Below, in pieces: positions 48,295-56,339 of a stretch of DNA of 64,000 nucleotides. The notes beneath the pieces were generated by a model, which saw only the letters and a list, made by a program, of their open reading frames with translations, was not told the origin of the DNA and ran no database searches. How positions within the stretch are numbered: position 1 is the first letter of the stretch; each line of letters opens with the position of its first letter. Position numbers and translations under genes: made by a program. The DNA comes from a virus, in the IMG/VR virus record IMGVR_UViG_3300025085_002722, positions 62,001 to 126,000 of that record; one strand, written 5' to 3'.

Positions 48295-48604
48295 TTTAAG
48301 AAAATTTATTGCTGGCAAAGTAAAAGCAGAACTAACAAAAATATTTGATCCTGAAGTACCAGTAAACATTGTTGACTTAGGTCTTATATACAATGTAGAA
48401 ATCAATCAAGAAATGGACTGCCAAGTACTAATGACACTAACAGCACCAAATTGCCCAGCCGCAGAAATATTACCAGCAGAAGTACATGCCGCGGCGGCAA
48501 CTGTCGAAGGCGTACAAAAAGTAAATGTTGATATTACTTTTAACCCACCTTGGAATCCAGATCTTATATCAGAAGAAGCACGTTTTACACTAGGCATAGA
48601 ATAA
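48287..48604 (+). CDS. sufT: SufT/DUF59 (MIP18-like) Fe-S maturation protein
   Basis: 105 aa. KIFDPEVPVNIVDLGLIYNV (DPE..xIVDLGLIY), MTLTAPNCPAAEILPAEV with the conserved Cys, and FNPPWNPDLISEEARFTLG are diagnostic of the DUF59 family. It helps transfer Fe-S clusters to apo-proteins. Being last in sufBCDS-T, it matches the gene order of alphaproteobacterial suf operons (from memory). Confidence 0.93.
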   Translation: MDDLRKFIAGKVKAELTKIFDPEVPVNIVDLGLIYNVEINQEMDCQVLMTLTAPNCPAAEILPAEVHAAAATVEGVQKVNVDITFNPPWNPDLISEEARFTLGIE

Positions 48605-48607
48605 ATA
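48600..48607 (+). promoter_or_regulatory. late promoter AATAAATA with SD leader
   Basis: Overlaps the SufT stop. The leader of about 35 nt before ATG 48643 has AAAAGGAA. Confidence 0.65.
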
Positions 48608-48642
48608 AATGCTTACGCCACAACAGGTGTAAAAGGAAATAT

Positions 48643-49065
48643 ATGAATATAATAAATCACATCACTACTAACCTGAAAACAGTATTAGTAGACAGATGGA
48701 AAGACTGGAGCGGAAGAAGTAATAGACCAGAGTATTGGTTCTTTACATTGTACGCAAGTCTTATTGCCTTAGTGGCAATGGGAATAGATAACCTTATAGG
48801 ATTCACATTCTTTAATTGGCTTGATCCATTCTCAGAAAGCAAGAACTCAGGAATATTTGTAGCGATCTGGATATTGGCAACATTACCAGCATCACTAAGT
48901 GTTACTGTAAGACGACTACATGACAGAGGTCATAGTGGTTGGTGGGTAATTGCTTTCTTTGTACCTGTGCTAAACTTCTTACCATTATATTGGTTAGTGA
49001 GAGCGGCAAAGGATACACCAGAAGCAAAGAAATACAAAAACCCTTATGGAAAACTACCTAAGTAA
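48643..49065 (+). CDS. DUF805 membrane protein, 140 aa
   Basis: WKDWSGRSNRPEYWFFTLYA then membrane helices (LIALVAMGIDNLIGFTFF; FVAIWILATLPASLSVTV), the RRLHDRGHSGWW signature and a last helix VIAFFVPVLNFLPLYWLV, all typical of DUF805 inner membrane proteins. ATG 48643 supported by AAAAGGAA upstream. Function unknown. Confidence 0.88.
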   Translation: MNIINHITTNLKTVLVDRWKDWSGRSNRPEYWFFTLYASLIALVAMGIDNLIGFTFFNWLDPFSESKNSGIFVAIWILATLPASLSVTVRRLHDRGHSGWWVIAFFVPVLNFLPLYWLVRAAKDTPEAKKYKNPYGKLPK

Positions 49066-49077
49066 AGGAGAAAAATA

Positions 49078-49635
49078 ATGTCATCAATTAAGAGAAAAGT
49101 ACCAGTAATGGATTTTCCTGTCAGAGTAGAAACTGACGAGAACCCAGGATGGAAATGGGATACACTTACTTATGACCAAATTTTTGCAGGTAAAAAAGTT
49201 ATAGTATTTGGATTACCAGGTGCTTATACTCCTACTTGCACAACTAATCAATTACCAGGCTATGAGGCTTTCTACGAGCAATTCAAAGCAGAAGGCATTG
49301 ATGAAATCTTTTGTTGTTCAGTAAATGATACATTCGTAATGAACTCTTGGTTCAGAGAAGTTAATGTAGAAAAAGTAAAACCAATACCAGACGGTACAGG
49401 TAAATTTACTAGACAAATGGGATTCTTAGTTGATAAGAGTGTCATAGGTTTTGGACTTAGAAGTTGGAGATATGCAATGATTGTTAATGATGGTAACATT
49501 GAAGCAATTTTTGAAGAGCCAGGATACAGCGATGAATGTCCTGATGATCCATATCAAGTCAGTGATCCAAACACAGTTTTACAGTTTATCAAATCAGGTA
49601 CACTACCTAGCATAGACGACCAAAACGAAGAATAA
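49078..49635 (+). CDS. peroxiredoxin (Prx5/AhpE-like redoxin)
   Basis: 185 aa. Peroxidatic motif LPGAYTPTCTTNQLPGYE with Cp in PTCT and Thr two before it; SVNDTFVMNSWF and a later RYAMIVNDG strand complete the thioredoxin-type fold. A glutaredoxin (12439) could reduce it. It would remove H2O2 made by host respiration or iron chemistry. A clear terminator follows. AAAGGAG Shine-Dalgarno. Confidence 0.93.
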   Translation: MSSIKRKVPVMDFPVRVETDENPGWKWDTLTYDQIFAGKKVIVFGLPGAYTPTCTTNQLPGYEAFYEQFKAEGIDEIFCCSVNDTFVMNSWFREVNVEKVKPIPDGTGKFTRQMGFLVDKSVIGFGLRSWRYAMIVNDGNIEAIFEEPGYSDECPDDPYQVSDPNTVLQFIKSGTLPSIDDQNEE

Positions 49636-49637
49636 GA

Positions 49638-49667
49638 TTAGGGCGGCCTTAACGCCCTAACCTTTTT
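49638..49667 (+). terminator. Rho-independent terminator closing the chaperone/SUF block
   Basis: 8-bp stem TTAGGGCG/CGCCCTAA (49638-49645 with 49653-49660), loop GCCTTAA, followed by CCTTTTT. Confidence 0.92.
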
Positions 49668-49677
49668 ATTTCCACAT

Positions 49678-49685
49678 AATAAATA
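49678..49685 (+). promoter_or_regulatory. late promoter AATAAATA, 5 nt before ATG
   Basis: Directly after the terminator. It ends 5 nt before ATG 49691 and starts the sugar cassette. Confidence 0.8.
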
Positions 49686-49690
49686 CTAGC

Positions 49691-50386
49691 ATGTCCACAA
49701 AACACATCACAGATGTGCTGTTCGTAGTACAGGCTAGAGTAAACAGCACAAGAGTACCAAGAAAAATGATTAGACCATTTGCTAGTACCAGTTTGATCGA
49801 TGTGTGTTTACGAAAAATTAAAAAGTCCAAGATACCACAAGAACAATTTATTCTCAGTGCTAACGAAATTCATTTAAAACGATTAGCAGAACATCACGGA
49901 CTAAATGTGTTCGATAGAAGTGTTAAGAGTGCTAACGAAGAAAAAGATTTACAGTCATTATACGAATGGTACGATAAGTTTCCACAATATAAATATGTAG
50001 TTCTAATAAATGCATGTAACTTATTTTTAACTGTAGAAACAATAAACAATTTTATTGATACATATCTTAACTCTCCAAACGATGGACTGTTTGCTGTTAC
50101 CAATAAGAAAAATTACTTTTGGAATAGCAACGGAGATCTTACAACACCATGGCCAGAAGGATATGAACTAATGAATACTAAAGCAGTAACACCTACATAC
50201 GAAGGTGCTCATTGCTTGTATGCTAGTAGACTAGACTTAATAGGCGAAGGCAGTTTTATGGGCAAGGCACCATTCAAGAAAGACAATCCAGAAATATTTG
50301 TTATAGATGAGTTTGAAAGTCTTGACATAGATTATGAATGGCAATTTGATTTATACACATCGTATTGGAAAAAGTTAAATGGTTAA
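49691..50386 (+). CDS. NeuA-like CMP-sugar cytidylyltransferase
   Basis: 231 aa. Opens with FVVQARVNSTRVPRKMIRPF, the CTP-binding Gxxx-R-x-P-xK region of NeuA/KdsB/SpsF-type enzymes, followed by LINACNLFL and an acidic end DIDYEWQFDLY. It would activate a nonulosonic acid or related acid sugar with CMP. Substrate not proven. Overlaps the NeuB-like gene by 8 nt. Confidence 0.8.
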   Translation: MSTKHITDVLFVVQARVNSTRVPRKMIRPFASTSLIDVCLRKIKKSKIPQEQFILSANEIHLKRLAEHHGLNVFDRSVKSANEEKDLQSLYEWYDKFPQYKYVVLINACNLFLTVETINNFIDTYLNSPNDGLFAVTNKKNYFWNSNGDLTTPWPEGYELMNTKAVTPTYEGAHCLYASRLDLIGEGSFMGKAPFKKDNPEIFVIDEFESLDIDYEWQFDLYTSYWKKLNG

Positions 50387-51194
50387 AGTAATAGCAGAAA
50401 TAGGAATCAATCACAACGGAGACTTAGATCTTTGTAAAAAAATGATAGCCGCGGCAAAAGAAGCCGGTGCTTATGCAGTAAAGTTTCAAAAACGTGACCC
50501 AGACACTTGTGTACCGGAACACCAAAAAAGTATGATGCGTCAGACCCCATGGGGCGAAATGACGTATTTAGAATACAAACATAAAATAGAATTTGGCAAA
50601 GACGAATATGATGAGATACGCAGGTACTGTAAAGAAATAGACATAGACTGGTTTCTTAGTGTGTGGGATATCAAAAGTTTACACTTTGCATTACTGTATG
50701 GTAACAGACTTGTCAAAATACCAAGTGCATTAGCAACAGACGAAGAACTGGTTAGACGTGCTGGTAGTAACTTTGATAATGTTATAGTTAGTACAGGCAT
50801 GTGCAACTTCCAAGAGGTTGTACAAATGACAAAAAGGTTTGAACGTACAAGAAACTTAATACTGTTTTATACAGTAAGTGCCTATCCGGCTCCACTAGAT
50901 CAACTGAACTTAGATACATTAGACTTGTACAAAGAGTTTGGTCACCCAATAGGTTATAGCAGTCATGACGTAGGTGTATATCCTGCGGCCGCCACAGTAT
51001 TAAAAGGTGTAAAGTATATTGAAAAACATTTTACCACTGATAAAACTTTATGGGGAACAGACCAATCAGCAAGTATGGAGCCAAGCGAATTAAAAGAATT
51101 AGTAGAGCAAGTAAGAATGCTAGAGCAAACTGTAGGCAAACGTTTTGATGTATTACCTTGTGAAGAGCCAAATAGAAAAAAATTAAGACCATGA
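50379..51194 (+). CDS. neuB: NeuB-like nonulosonate synthase without SAF domain
   Basis: 271 aa. VIAEIGINHNGDLDLCKKMI, EAGAYAVKFQKRDP, LSVWDIKSLHF, VSTGMCNFQEV, IGYSSHDVGVYPA and YIEKHFTTDKTLWGTDQSAS are all NeuB barrel signatures (PEP plus amino-sugar). The usual C-terminal SAF (antifreeze-like) domain is missing (family about 340-350 aa). Its product would pass to the NeuA-like enzyme. Overlaps neighbours by 8 and 4 nt. Confidence 0.9.
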   Translation: MVKVIAEIGINHNGDLDLCKKMIAAAKEAGAYAVKFQKRDPDTCVPEHQKSMMRQTPWGEMTYLEYKHKIEFGKDEYDEIRRYCKEIDIDWFLSVWDIKSLHFALLYGNRLVKIPSALATDEELVRRAGSNFDNVIVSTGMCNFQEVVQMTKRFERTRNLILFYTVSAYPAPLDQLNLDTLDLYKEFGHPIGYSSHDVGVYPAAATVLKGVKYIEKHFTTDKTLWGTDQSASMEPSELKELVEQVRMLEQTVGKRFDVLPCEEPNRKKLRP

Positions 51195-52012
51195 AAGTAG
51201 CATATTGTTTATCAGGATTAATCGATAATATTACGCCAACAATACATGGCTTAAATGAAATACAATTATCACAGGAGATGGATTTCTTTTGCCATACTTG
51301 GGACGATCCTAAAAATCCAGGCATAGATATTGTAAATCAATTTCCCTTTAAAAGAACAAGGACATCAACATATAAAGAATTCGAAGATCATATACTATCA
51401 CAGCCAAATGCAGAAGAATTACATATTAGATCAAACTCTCAAAAAAATATAAAACACTTTTTTAGAACTCATATGGCGCAATTCTATAGCACTATAAAAT
51501 GTATCGAAAGAGCATTAGAATACGGAGATTATGATATAATCATAAAAGCAAGATCTAATCTTAGATACGAAAAAAGTTTATGTAATAATTTAAAAAGTAA
51601 TTTAGAACAAAATATTCAGCCAATCGTAAATAGAGAACCTGGAGCATGGACTCATTTCCAAAGACCAGATAGCGACGACCGGACTGGTACAAAATGGGAA
51701 CACTGGCCTTCCTGCATAGATGGTGTACAAACGGTTTTTGCACCTTCTTTTACTTTTCCTATATGGAAAAACAATGCACCATTTATAGATACAATGTTTG
51801 CAATGGAAAAAGCATTTGCAAAAAAACATATACTAGAGCCAGACTTTTTAGAAAATATCATTAATACATTTATGTATTTTGCCGATAATATAGATTCTCT
51901 TTCAATGGAGGCTGATAAAGTATGGTTTAGATATTTAATGGATAACAACATAGCAATTTTTGGTTTTCCAGTTGAGATGTGGATGACAAGGAATCAAAAG
52001 ATAATAATATGA
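51191..52012 (+). CDS. glycosyltransferase-like protein, 273 aa
   Basis: Opens KVAYCLSGLIDNITPTIHGL, then MDFFCHTWDDP and YDIIIKARSNLRYEKSL (acidic then basic strand) as in a phage/bacterial family that resembles GT-A transferases of O-antigen clusters. A C-terminal MEADKVWFRYLMDNNIAIFG. Probably adds the sugar made by the cassette. Overlaps the next gene as ATGA. Confidence 0.6.
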   Translation: MKVAYCLSGLIDNITPTIHGLNEIQLSQEMDFFCHTWDDPKNPGIDIVNQFPFKRTRTSTYKEFEDHILSQPNAEELHIRSNSQKNIKHFFRTHMAQFYSTIKCIERALEYGDYDIIIKARSNLRYEKSLCNNLKSNLEQNIQPIVNREPGAWTHFQRPDSDDRTGTKWEHWPSCIDGVQTVFAPSFTFPIWKNNAPFIDTMFAMEKAFAKKHILEPDFLENIINTFMYFADNIDSLSMEADKVWFRYLMDNNIAIFGFPVEMWMTRNQKIII

Positions 52013-52920
52013 TAGCAATATGGGGCCTAGGTTCAGCAGGTGGTAGATATAAAAATATTGCCAACGACTTAGGTTATACAACAAAGATTTTAAAAAGGCA
52101 AGACAACGGAGACAGTTTTGATTTTGATGAGTTAGATTTATCAGAAATAGAAGCCGCTATTATATGTACGCCAACTGTATTCCACAAAGAACAATCAATA
52201 AAGTTTTTAGAAAATAATATTCCTGTGTTATGCGAAAAGCCAATCGCACATACATACCAAGATGGTAGAGAAATAATAGACGTTGCTGTTAAACACGGAA
52301 CCAATTTTATGGTAGGTTACAATCAAAGATATTTTGCGGCCTACAAAAAGTTTCAAGAGGCCCAGTGGGGCAAACCCATCTATGCAGAAAGCAAATGGAG
52401 TGAACTAGTATCCGGGTGGCATCCACACGAAGACTACAGAGAATCCTATGCTGTTAGACCTGACCTAGGTGGAGGTGTACCTTTGACTTTGAGCCACGAC
52501 TTTGACTGGTGGACAGGTCTATTTGGTGACTTAACTGTTTTAAGTGTACACCACTCCGCTGGTGCTCTTGATGTTGATATTCCTACATCATATGACATTT
52601 TACTAGACAATCATGATTCGTCATTGCAAGTAAATATGCATTTGGATTATGAAGGTTCGCCTACTGAAAGATACTATAAAGTAGAGTACGAGAAAGGCAC
52701 GTTATACTATAACCCAATAGAGTCAGTTTGCGAGTTTACATACAAGGATAGCACAATTGAAGAAGTAATGATACCTTCCTTCAGCAATGAAAGAAGCAGT
52801 TCTTTTGTAAATACATTTATTAAATTTATGAATGAAGACGATCGCATAGGAAACAAAACCGATTGGGAGTTAGGATTAACTGCATTAGAAATAGCAGACA
52901 CAGTTGAGAATTGGAAATGA
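52009..52920 (+). CDS. Gfo/Idh/MocA-family oxidoreductase
   Basis: 303 aa. Rossmann dinucleotide loop IAIWGLGSAGGRY (2-14), ICTPTVFHKEQSI, and PVLCEKPIAHTYQDG with the catalytic-type EKP motif. Later GGGVPLTLSHDFDWW supplies the conserved His region. It would oxidise or reduce a sugar or nucleotide-sugar. Start MIAIWG at 52009 preferred for the ATGA overlap and tight Rossmann start. Confidence 0.88.
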   Translation: MIAIWGLGSAGGRYKNIANDLGYTTKILKRQDNGDSFDFDELDLSEIEAAIICTPTVFHKEQSIKFLENNIPVLCEKPIAHTYQDGREIIDVAVKHGTNFMVGYNQRYFAAYKKFQEAQWGKPIYAESKWSELVSGWHPHEDYRESYAVRPDLGGGVPLTLSHDFDWWTGLFGDLTVLSVHHSAGALDVDIPTSYDILLDNHDSSLQVNMHLDYEGSPTERYYKVEYEKGTLYYNPIESVCEFTYKDSTIEEVMIPSFSNERSSSFVNTFIKFMNEDDRIGNKTDWELGLTALEIADTVENWK

Positions 52921-53603
52921 GTAATAGAGTATTAATTTTAGGTAATGGAATAATAGGAACACAGGCAAAAATTGCGGCTACTCAATTAGGCTATTCTGTA
53001 GCAACAGCAGATTTGAAAGGTGCAACATTTACTGTAGACTTACGAGACGAAGAACAATACAACGAAGTATTACACGACTGGAAGCCTAATGTAATTTTTA
53101 ATACAGCAGGCAAAGATCAAAAGTTAGGCGAAGATGCAAAACCTTTACATGAAATGCACAACACTGACTGGGATAGTTTATTTGGACATAACACAGATCT
53201 ACTGTTTAATGTAGCAAGAACATCATTAGCATACTTAATGGAAAGCAAAAAGCAAAATAAAAAATTAATATTCACACCCAGCACTTACAGTTTTACAGCA
53301 CCCAATCCAAATTTTTATGATGATGATTTTGTAAAAAGTTTTGCGTATGTTGGTTCTCAAAGTGTGTATGTAAACTTAGTACAATACATTGCAAGGCATT
53401 ATGCTAAACACGGCATATCATGTAATGGCCTTGTACCACATTTAGTAATGCACGAACTTAAAAATGTTGATAGCACTTACTCACCAGTAGGAAGAACATG
53501 TTTGCCAGAAGAACTATTACCTGTATTAAAAATGCTTATGGACGAAAATAACACTTATATGAATGGAGAGTTTATTAAAGTTAACGGAGGATGGTTGTGC
53601 TAG
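52917..53603 (+). CDS. short-chain dehydrogenase/reductase
   Basis: 228 aa. NAD(P) loop VLILGNGIIGTQAKIAA, then NVIFNTAGKD and a catalytic Tyr-x-x-x-type region SAYVGSQSVYVNLVQYIAR after the STYSFTAPN Ser. Ends with NGEFIKVNGGW, the SDR C-terminal turn. It partners the Gfo/Idh/MocA enzyme in the sugar cassette. ATGA overlap upstream, 13-nt overlap downstream. Confidence 0.8.
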   Translation: MSNRVLILGNGIIGTQAKIAATQLGYSVATADLKGATFTVDLRDEEQYNEVLHDWKPNVIFNTAGKDQKLGEDAKPLHEMHNTDWDSLFGHNTDLLFNVARTSLAYLMESKKQNKKLIFTPSTYSFTAPNPNFYDDDFVKSFAYVGSQSVYVNLVQYIARHYAKHGISCNGLVPHLVMHELKNVDSTYSPVGRTCLPEELLPVLKMLMDENNTYMNGEFIKVNGGWLC

Positions 53604-54001
53604 ATGTAATTAAAAATTTAGTTAAGGACACTAGTACAGAGGGCGGTGTAAAAAATATTATATTATGGTCTAACAGTCATGACCTTGCACAGGAATATTA
53701 TGAGTCTTATATTAAAATGCAGTTAGGTCTCAAACTAGTAGGACCATTAAACGTCACATTACATTCTATACCAGTATGGAGCCAGTTTACTAACTTTTCA
53801 GATGAGATGCCATGGTGCCTTTCAATGACACCAGCAGAATTGTTTTTAGGAGATTACGAGTACGGAGTAAGTGATCAAGTAAAAAGAACACACGAAGAAT
53901 TAATTAAATACTGGATGTACACTCAACAAATTTTAACAATACAAATTGATTATACACCAGGTTTAGATCACCCGAATATTATTAAACATGAGCAGTGGTA
54001 A
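53591..54001 (+). CDS. hypothetical protein, 136 aa
   Basis: MVVLDVIKNLVKDTSTEGGV then LWSNSHDLAQEYYESYIKMQ; soluble with helices and a Trp/Pro-rich middle (SIPVWSQFTNFSDEMPW). It overlaps both the SDR gene and the radical SAM gene by 13-14 nt. Not recognised; maybe a partner of the radical SAM protein. Confidence 0.5.
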   Translation: MVVLDVIKNLVKDTSTEGGVKNIILWSNSHDLAQEYYESYIKMQLGLKLVGPLNVTLHSIPVWSQFTNFSDEMPWCLSMTPAELFLGDYEYGVSDQVKRTHEELIKYWMYTQQILTIQIDYTPGLDHPNIIKHEQW

Positions 54002-55190
54002 TTTAGTAGCAATTGATTTTGAAATAGCAAGTACATGCAATGCAGTATGTCCTGTATGCATCAGGCGTAACCACGGGCAACTTGCTGAGTTTTCTCAACA
54101 ATACAGAACAGCAGAAGAAGTACAACGAATCTTAAGCGATACTATACATCAATTACAACATATACAGTTCTGTGGCAATTACGGTGACCCAATGACTAAT
54201 CCTGAAATATTAGATATATGCGAATGGATTAGAGGTGAAAACGAACATGTGAGTATTAGAATCAGTACTAATGGCGGCATAGGCAGTCCTAAACACTACA
54301 AAAGATTAGGACAATTAGGTGTACATCTCATATGGGGCATTGATGGTGCAAGTAAAGAAGTAAATGAATTACACCGGGTAAGGGTTGACTTTGATAAAGT
54401 TATGCGTAACATGGACGAATATTTAAGCGACATTAAAGACGGGACTTATCACGAATGGCAGTATATTGTGTGGCAAGAGAATGTACATGAATTAGAAGAA
54501 GCAATTAAAATTGCACATAGTAAAAATATTAAAGTATTTTATATAAGACGCCCGAATGGAGCAGATTGGGGACCTATTCATGTTTATAACTTCCAAGGCG
54601 AGCATACACATTTGCTTCATGGTCCAAGTGAAACAGAGTTATTAGATACTCACTGGTCACTTAAAACACAATATCCAGAACTAATGCAAAAGTTACAAAC
54701 ACAAAATATCTTTTTTACTCCGCCTAGAAAAGCAGAGTTTGATAACGTGCCACCTAATATAAAAGGTAAGCCTTTTCCTGCTAATGCGCCATATAGCGAA
54801 TCGTTACACGAAAGCGAACAGTTACAAGCCGATTCTATTACGGAACAAACATGTTTCAGTAAGAATTTTGAAAACCCAAAAAATATATCAGAAAATAAAA
54901 ATTATGTGTTTATAAGTTTTGATAACTATGTGTACCCATGTTGTATGATAGGCAGTAATGTTGCTCAATCTAAAACTAGTATATTCGAAGGTGGACCGAT
55001 AAATTCTATATTGAATAAAATAAATAGTATTGGCGAACAAGCATTTAGTGTCGAAGATAAAACACTTAAACAAGTACTTGATAGTGGTGTATTAAATACC
55101 ACATACTTCGATAACATGGAAAACAATGCAGACGCATTTTGCAAACTCACATGTGGCAAATGCGATAATAACAAGTACAAGGTTGTTTAA
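53988..55190 (+). CDS. radical SAM protein with SPASM-like C-terminus
   Basis: 400 aa. CNAVCPVC (CxxxCxxC) at about 17-24, FCGNYGDPMTNPEI (the GGE-like SAM segment) and ISTNGGIG match the radical SAM core. The C-terminus has CFSKNF, NYVYPCCMIGS and FCKLTCGKCDN, an auxiliary Fe-S SPASM-type cluster site. It may act on the sugar cassette product or a peptide. The last nucleotide overlaps the oxygenase start (TAATG). Confidence 0.9.
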   Translation: MSSGNLVAIDFEIASTCNAVCPVCIRRNHGQLAEFSQQYRTAEEVQRILSDTIHQLQHIQFCGNYGDPMTNPEILDICEWIRGENEHVSIRISTNGGIGSPKHYKRLGQLGVHLIWGIDGASKEVNELHRVRVDFDKVMRNMDEYLSDIKDGTYHEWQYIVWQENVHELEEAIKIAHSKNIKVFYIRRPNGADWGPIHVYNFQGEHTHLLHGPSETELLDTHWSLKTQYPELMQKLQTQNIFFTPPRKAEFDNVPPNIKGKPFPANAPYSESLHESEQLQADSITEQTCFSKNFENPKNISENKNYVFISFDNYVYPCCMIGSNVAQSKTSIFEGGPINSILNKINSIGEQAFSVEDKTLKQVLDSGVLNTTYFDNMENNADAFCKLTCGKCDNNKYKVV

Positions 55191-55873
55191 TGGAAGAACG
55201 AATAAGAGCAAGAGATTTCATTGATTGGGACGCATTATGGAATGCAGAAATCCAGACACACCCTTACATATACTGTGAAGTTGATTTGATAAAACCAGAG
55301 TTCTGTGAACTAGTATACGAAGAACTAAAGCCAGGATTTTATGATAACTACGATCCAGATCTACATGACAGAGACGGTGCCTTTCCTGTGTTTTCAACAG
55401 GACCAATTAATGAATCATATGCAGGTGATCTAGTAGATGCACTCAACACCTGGGACGACTGGAACGAATGGTTTATACAAAAGTTTGATGCAGATTTAGG
55501 TCTATCACACGAAACATGGCCTAAATTTGGATACCAGGGAGCAAATCCAAACAGCAACTTTGAACCACACACTGATGAAATAGGTATCACAGAAGTATGG
55601 GCAAAAGGTCTGATATACTTACACGATTCTGTAGGTACAAAGATGTACGAAAGTGAATTAATTACACACAAAGATATTATAGATCCAGATGGTAATACTG
55701 TAAGTAACCCTGTTCCAGAACCGTATTACGAGGCAAGAAACGAATACAAAGAATCTAACGGTATTGGTAAATTGTTTCTATTCAAGTGCAATAGACAAAG
55801 TTTCCATGGCACAGACTTTTCTTCTTTAAATCACGAGTCAAAAAGAGTTATACTAGCCGGCACATTCAAATAA
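55190..55873 (+). CDS. 2OG-Fe(II) oxygenase-like protein, 227 aa
   Basis: SNFEPHTDEIGITEV holds the HxD iron pair (about 122-136), followed by KGLIYLHDSVGTKMYESE, the distal His in RQSFHGTDFSS and Arg in ESKRVILAGTF. An N-terminal FIDWDALWNAEIQTHPYIYC. Sixth oxygenase of the window. It ends with a late promoter across its stop. Confidence 0.75.
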   Translation: MEERIRARDFIDWDALWNAEIQTHPYIYCEVDLIKPEFCELVYEELKPGFYDNYDPDLHDRDGAFPVFSTGPINESYAGDLVDALNTWDDWNEWFIQKFDADLGLSHETWPKFGYQGANPNSNFEPHTDEIGITEVWAKGLIYLHDSVGTKMYESELITHKDIIDPDGNTVSNPVPEPYYEARNEYKESNGIGKLFLFKCNRQSFHGTDFSSLNHESKRVILAGTFK

Positions 55874-55876
55874 ATA
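55869..55876 (+). promoter_or_regulatory. late promoter AATAAATA, 6 nt before ATG
   Basis: Overlaps the oxygenase stop and ends 6 nt before ATG 55883. Confidence 0.75.
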
Positions 55877-55882
55877 TTTTAC

Positions 55883-56263
55883 ATGAAAATAAGACTTATA
55901 TGGAATTTTATTCCAATCCTTATTTTTATATCTAACTGGATGCCTAAAAGATTTAGCGGATACCATGTAGGAACTCTAGTATTAATCAGACCAGATTACA
56001 AAGATGACGAAGGATTAATACAACACGAATTAACACATGTAAAGCAAAATATAAGAACATTAGGTTGGTCAGGTATAAAACAAATATGGAATAAAAACCA
56101 CAAATTAAATAGAGAGTGTGAAGCATACGCAGAACAGTTAAAGTATGTACCAGCAAATCAGTACAAAACAGTAAGCACTAGATTCGTAAACTTCATGTAT
56201 ACCAAATACAACTTAGGAATGAGCAAGAACTTCATTAGAAGAAGGTTCGAAGAGTACAAGTAG
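55883..56263 (+). CDS. putative zinc metallopeptidase-like protein, 126 aa
   Basis: GLIQHELTHVKQNIRTLGW contains HExxH (HELTH) and a downstream ECEAYAEQLKY Glu that could be the third ligand. A short hydrophobic N-terminus (LIWNFIPILIFISNWM) could be a membrane anchor. Family not recognised. Could be a small protease or an inactive zincin fold. Confidence 0.65.
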   Translation: MKIRLIWNFIPILIFISNWMPKRFSGYHVGTLVLIRPDYKDDEGLIQHELTHVKQNIRTLGWSGIKQIWNKNHKLNRECEAYAEQLKYVPANQYKTVSTRFVNFMYTKYNLGMSKNFIRRRFEEYK

Positions 56264-56339
56264 TAGGGTACCGGCAGGCGTAGACTCCGGCTCCGCTTAA
56301 ACGATTTTTTTGACTCCTAATTGGATAAAGGACATTATA
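56264..56339 (+). other. GC-rich intergenic stretch with terminator-like end
   Basis: Contains a weak stem AGGCG/CGCTT (56276-56280 with 56295-56299) followed at a short distance by seven T (56304-56310), so a weak terminator is possible. An AAAGGA Shine-Dalgarno serves the next gene. GC content here differs from the AT-rich surroundings. Confidence 0.4.
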
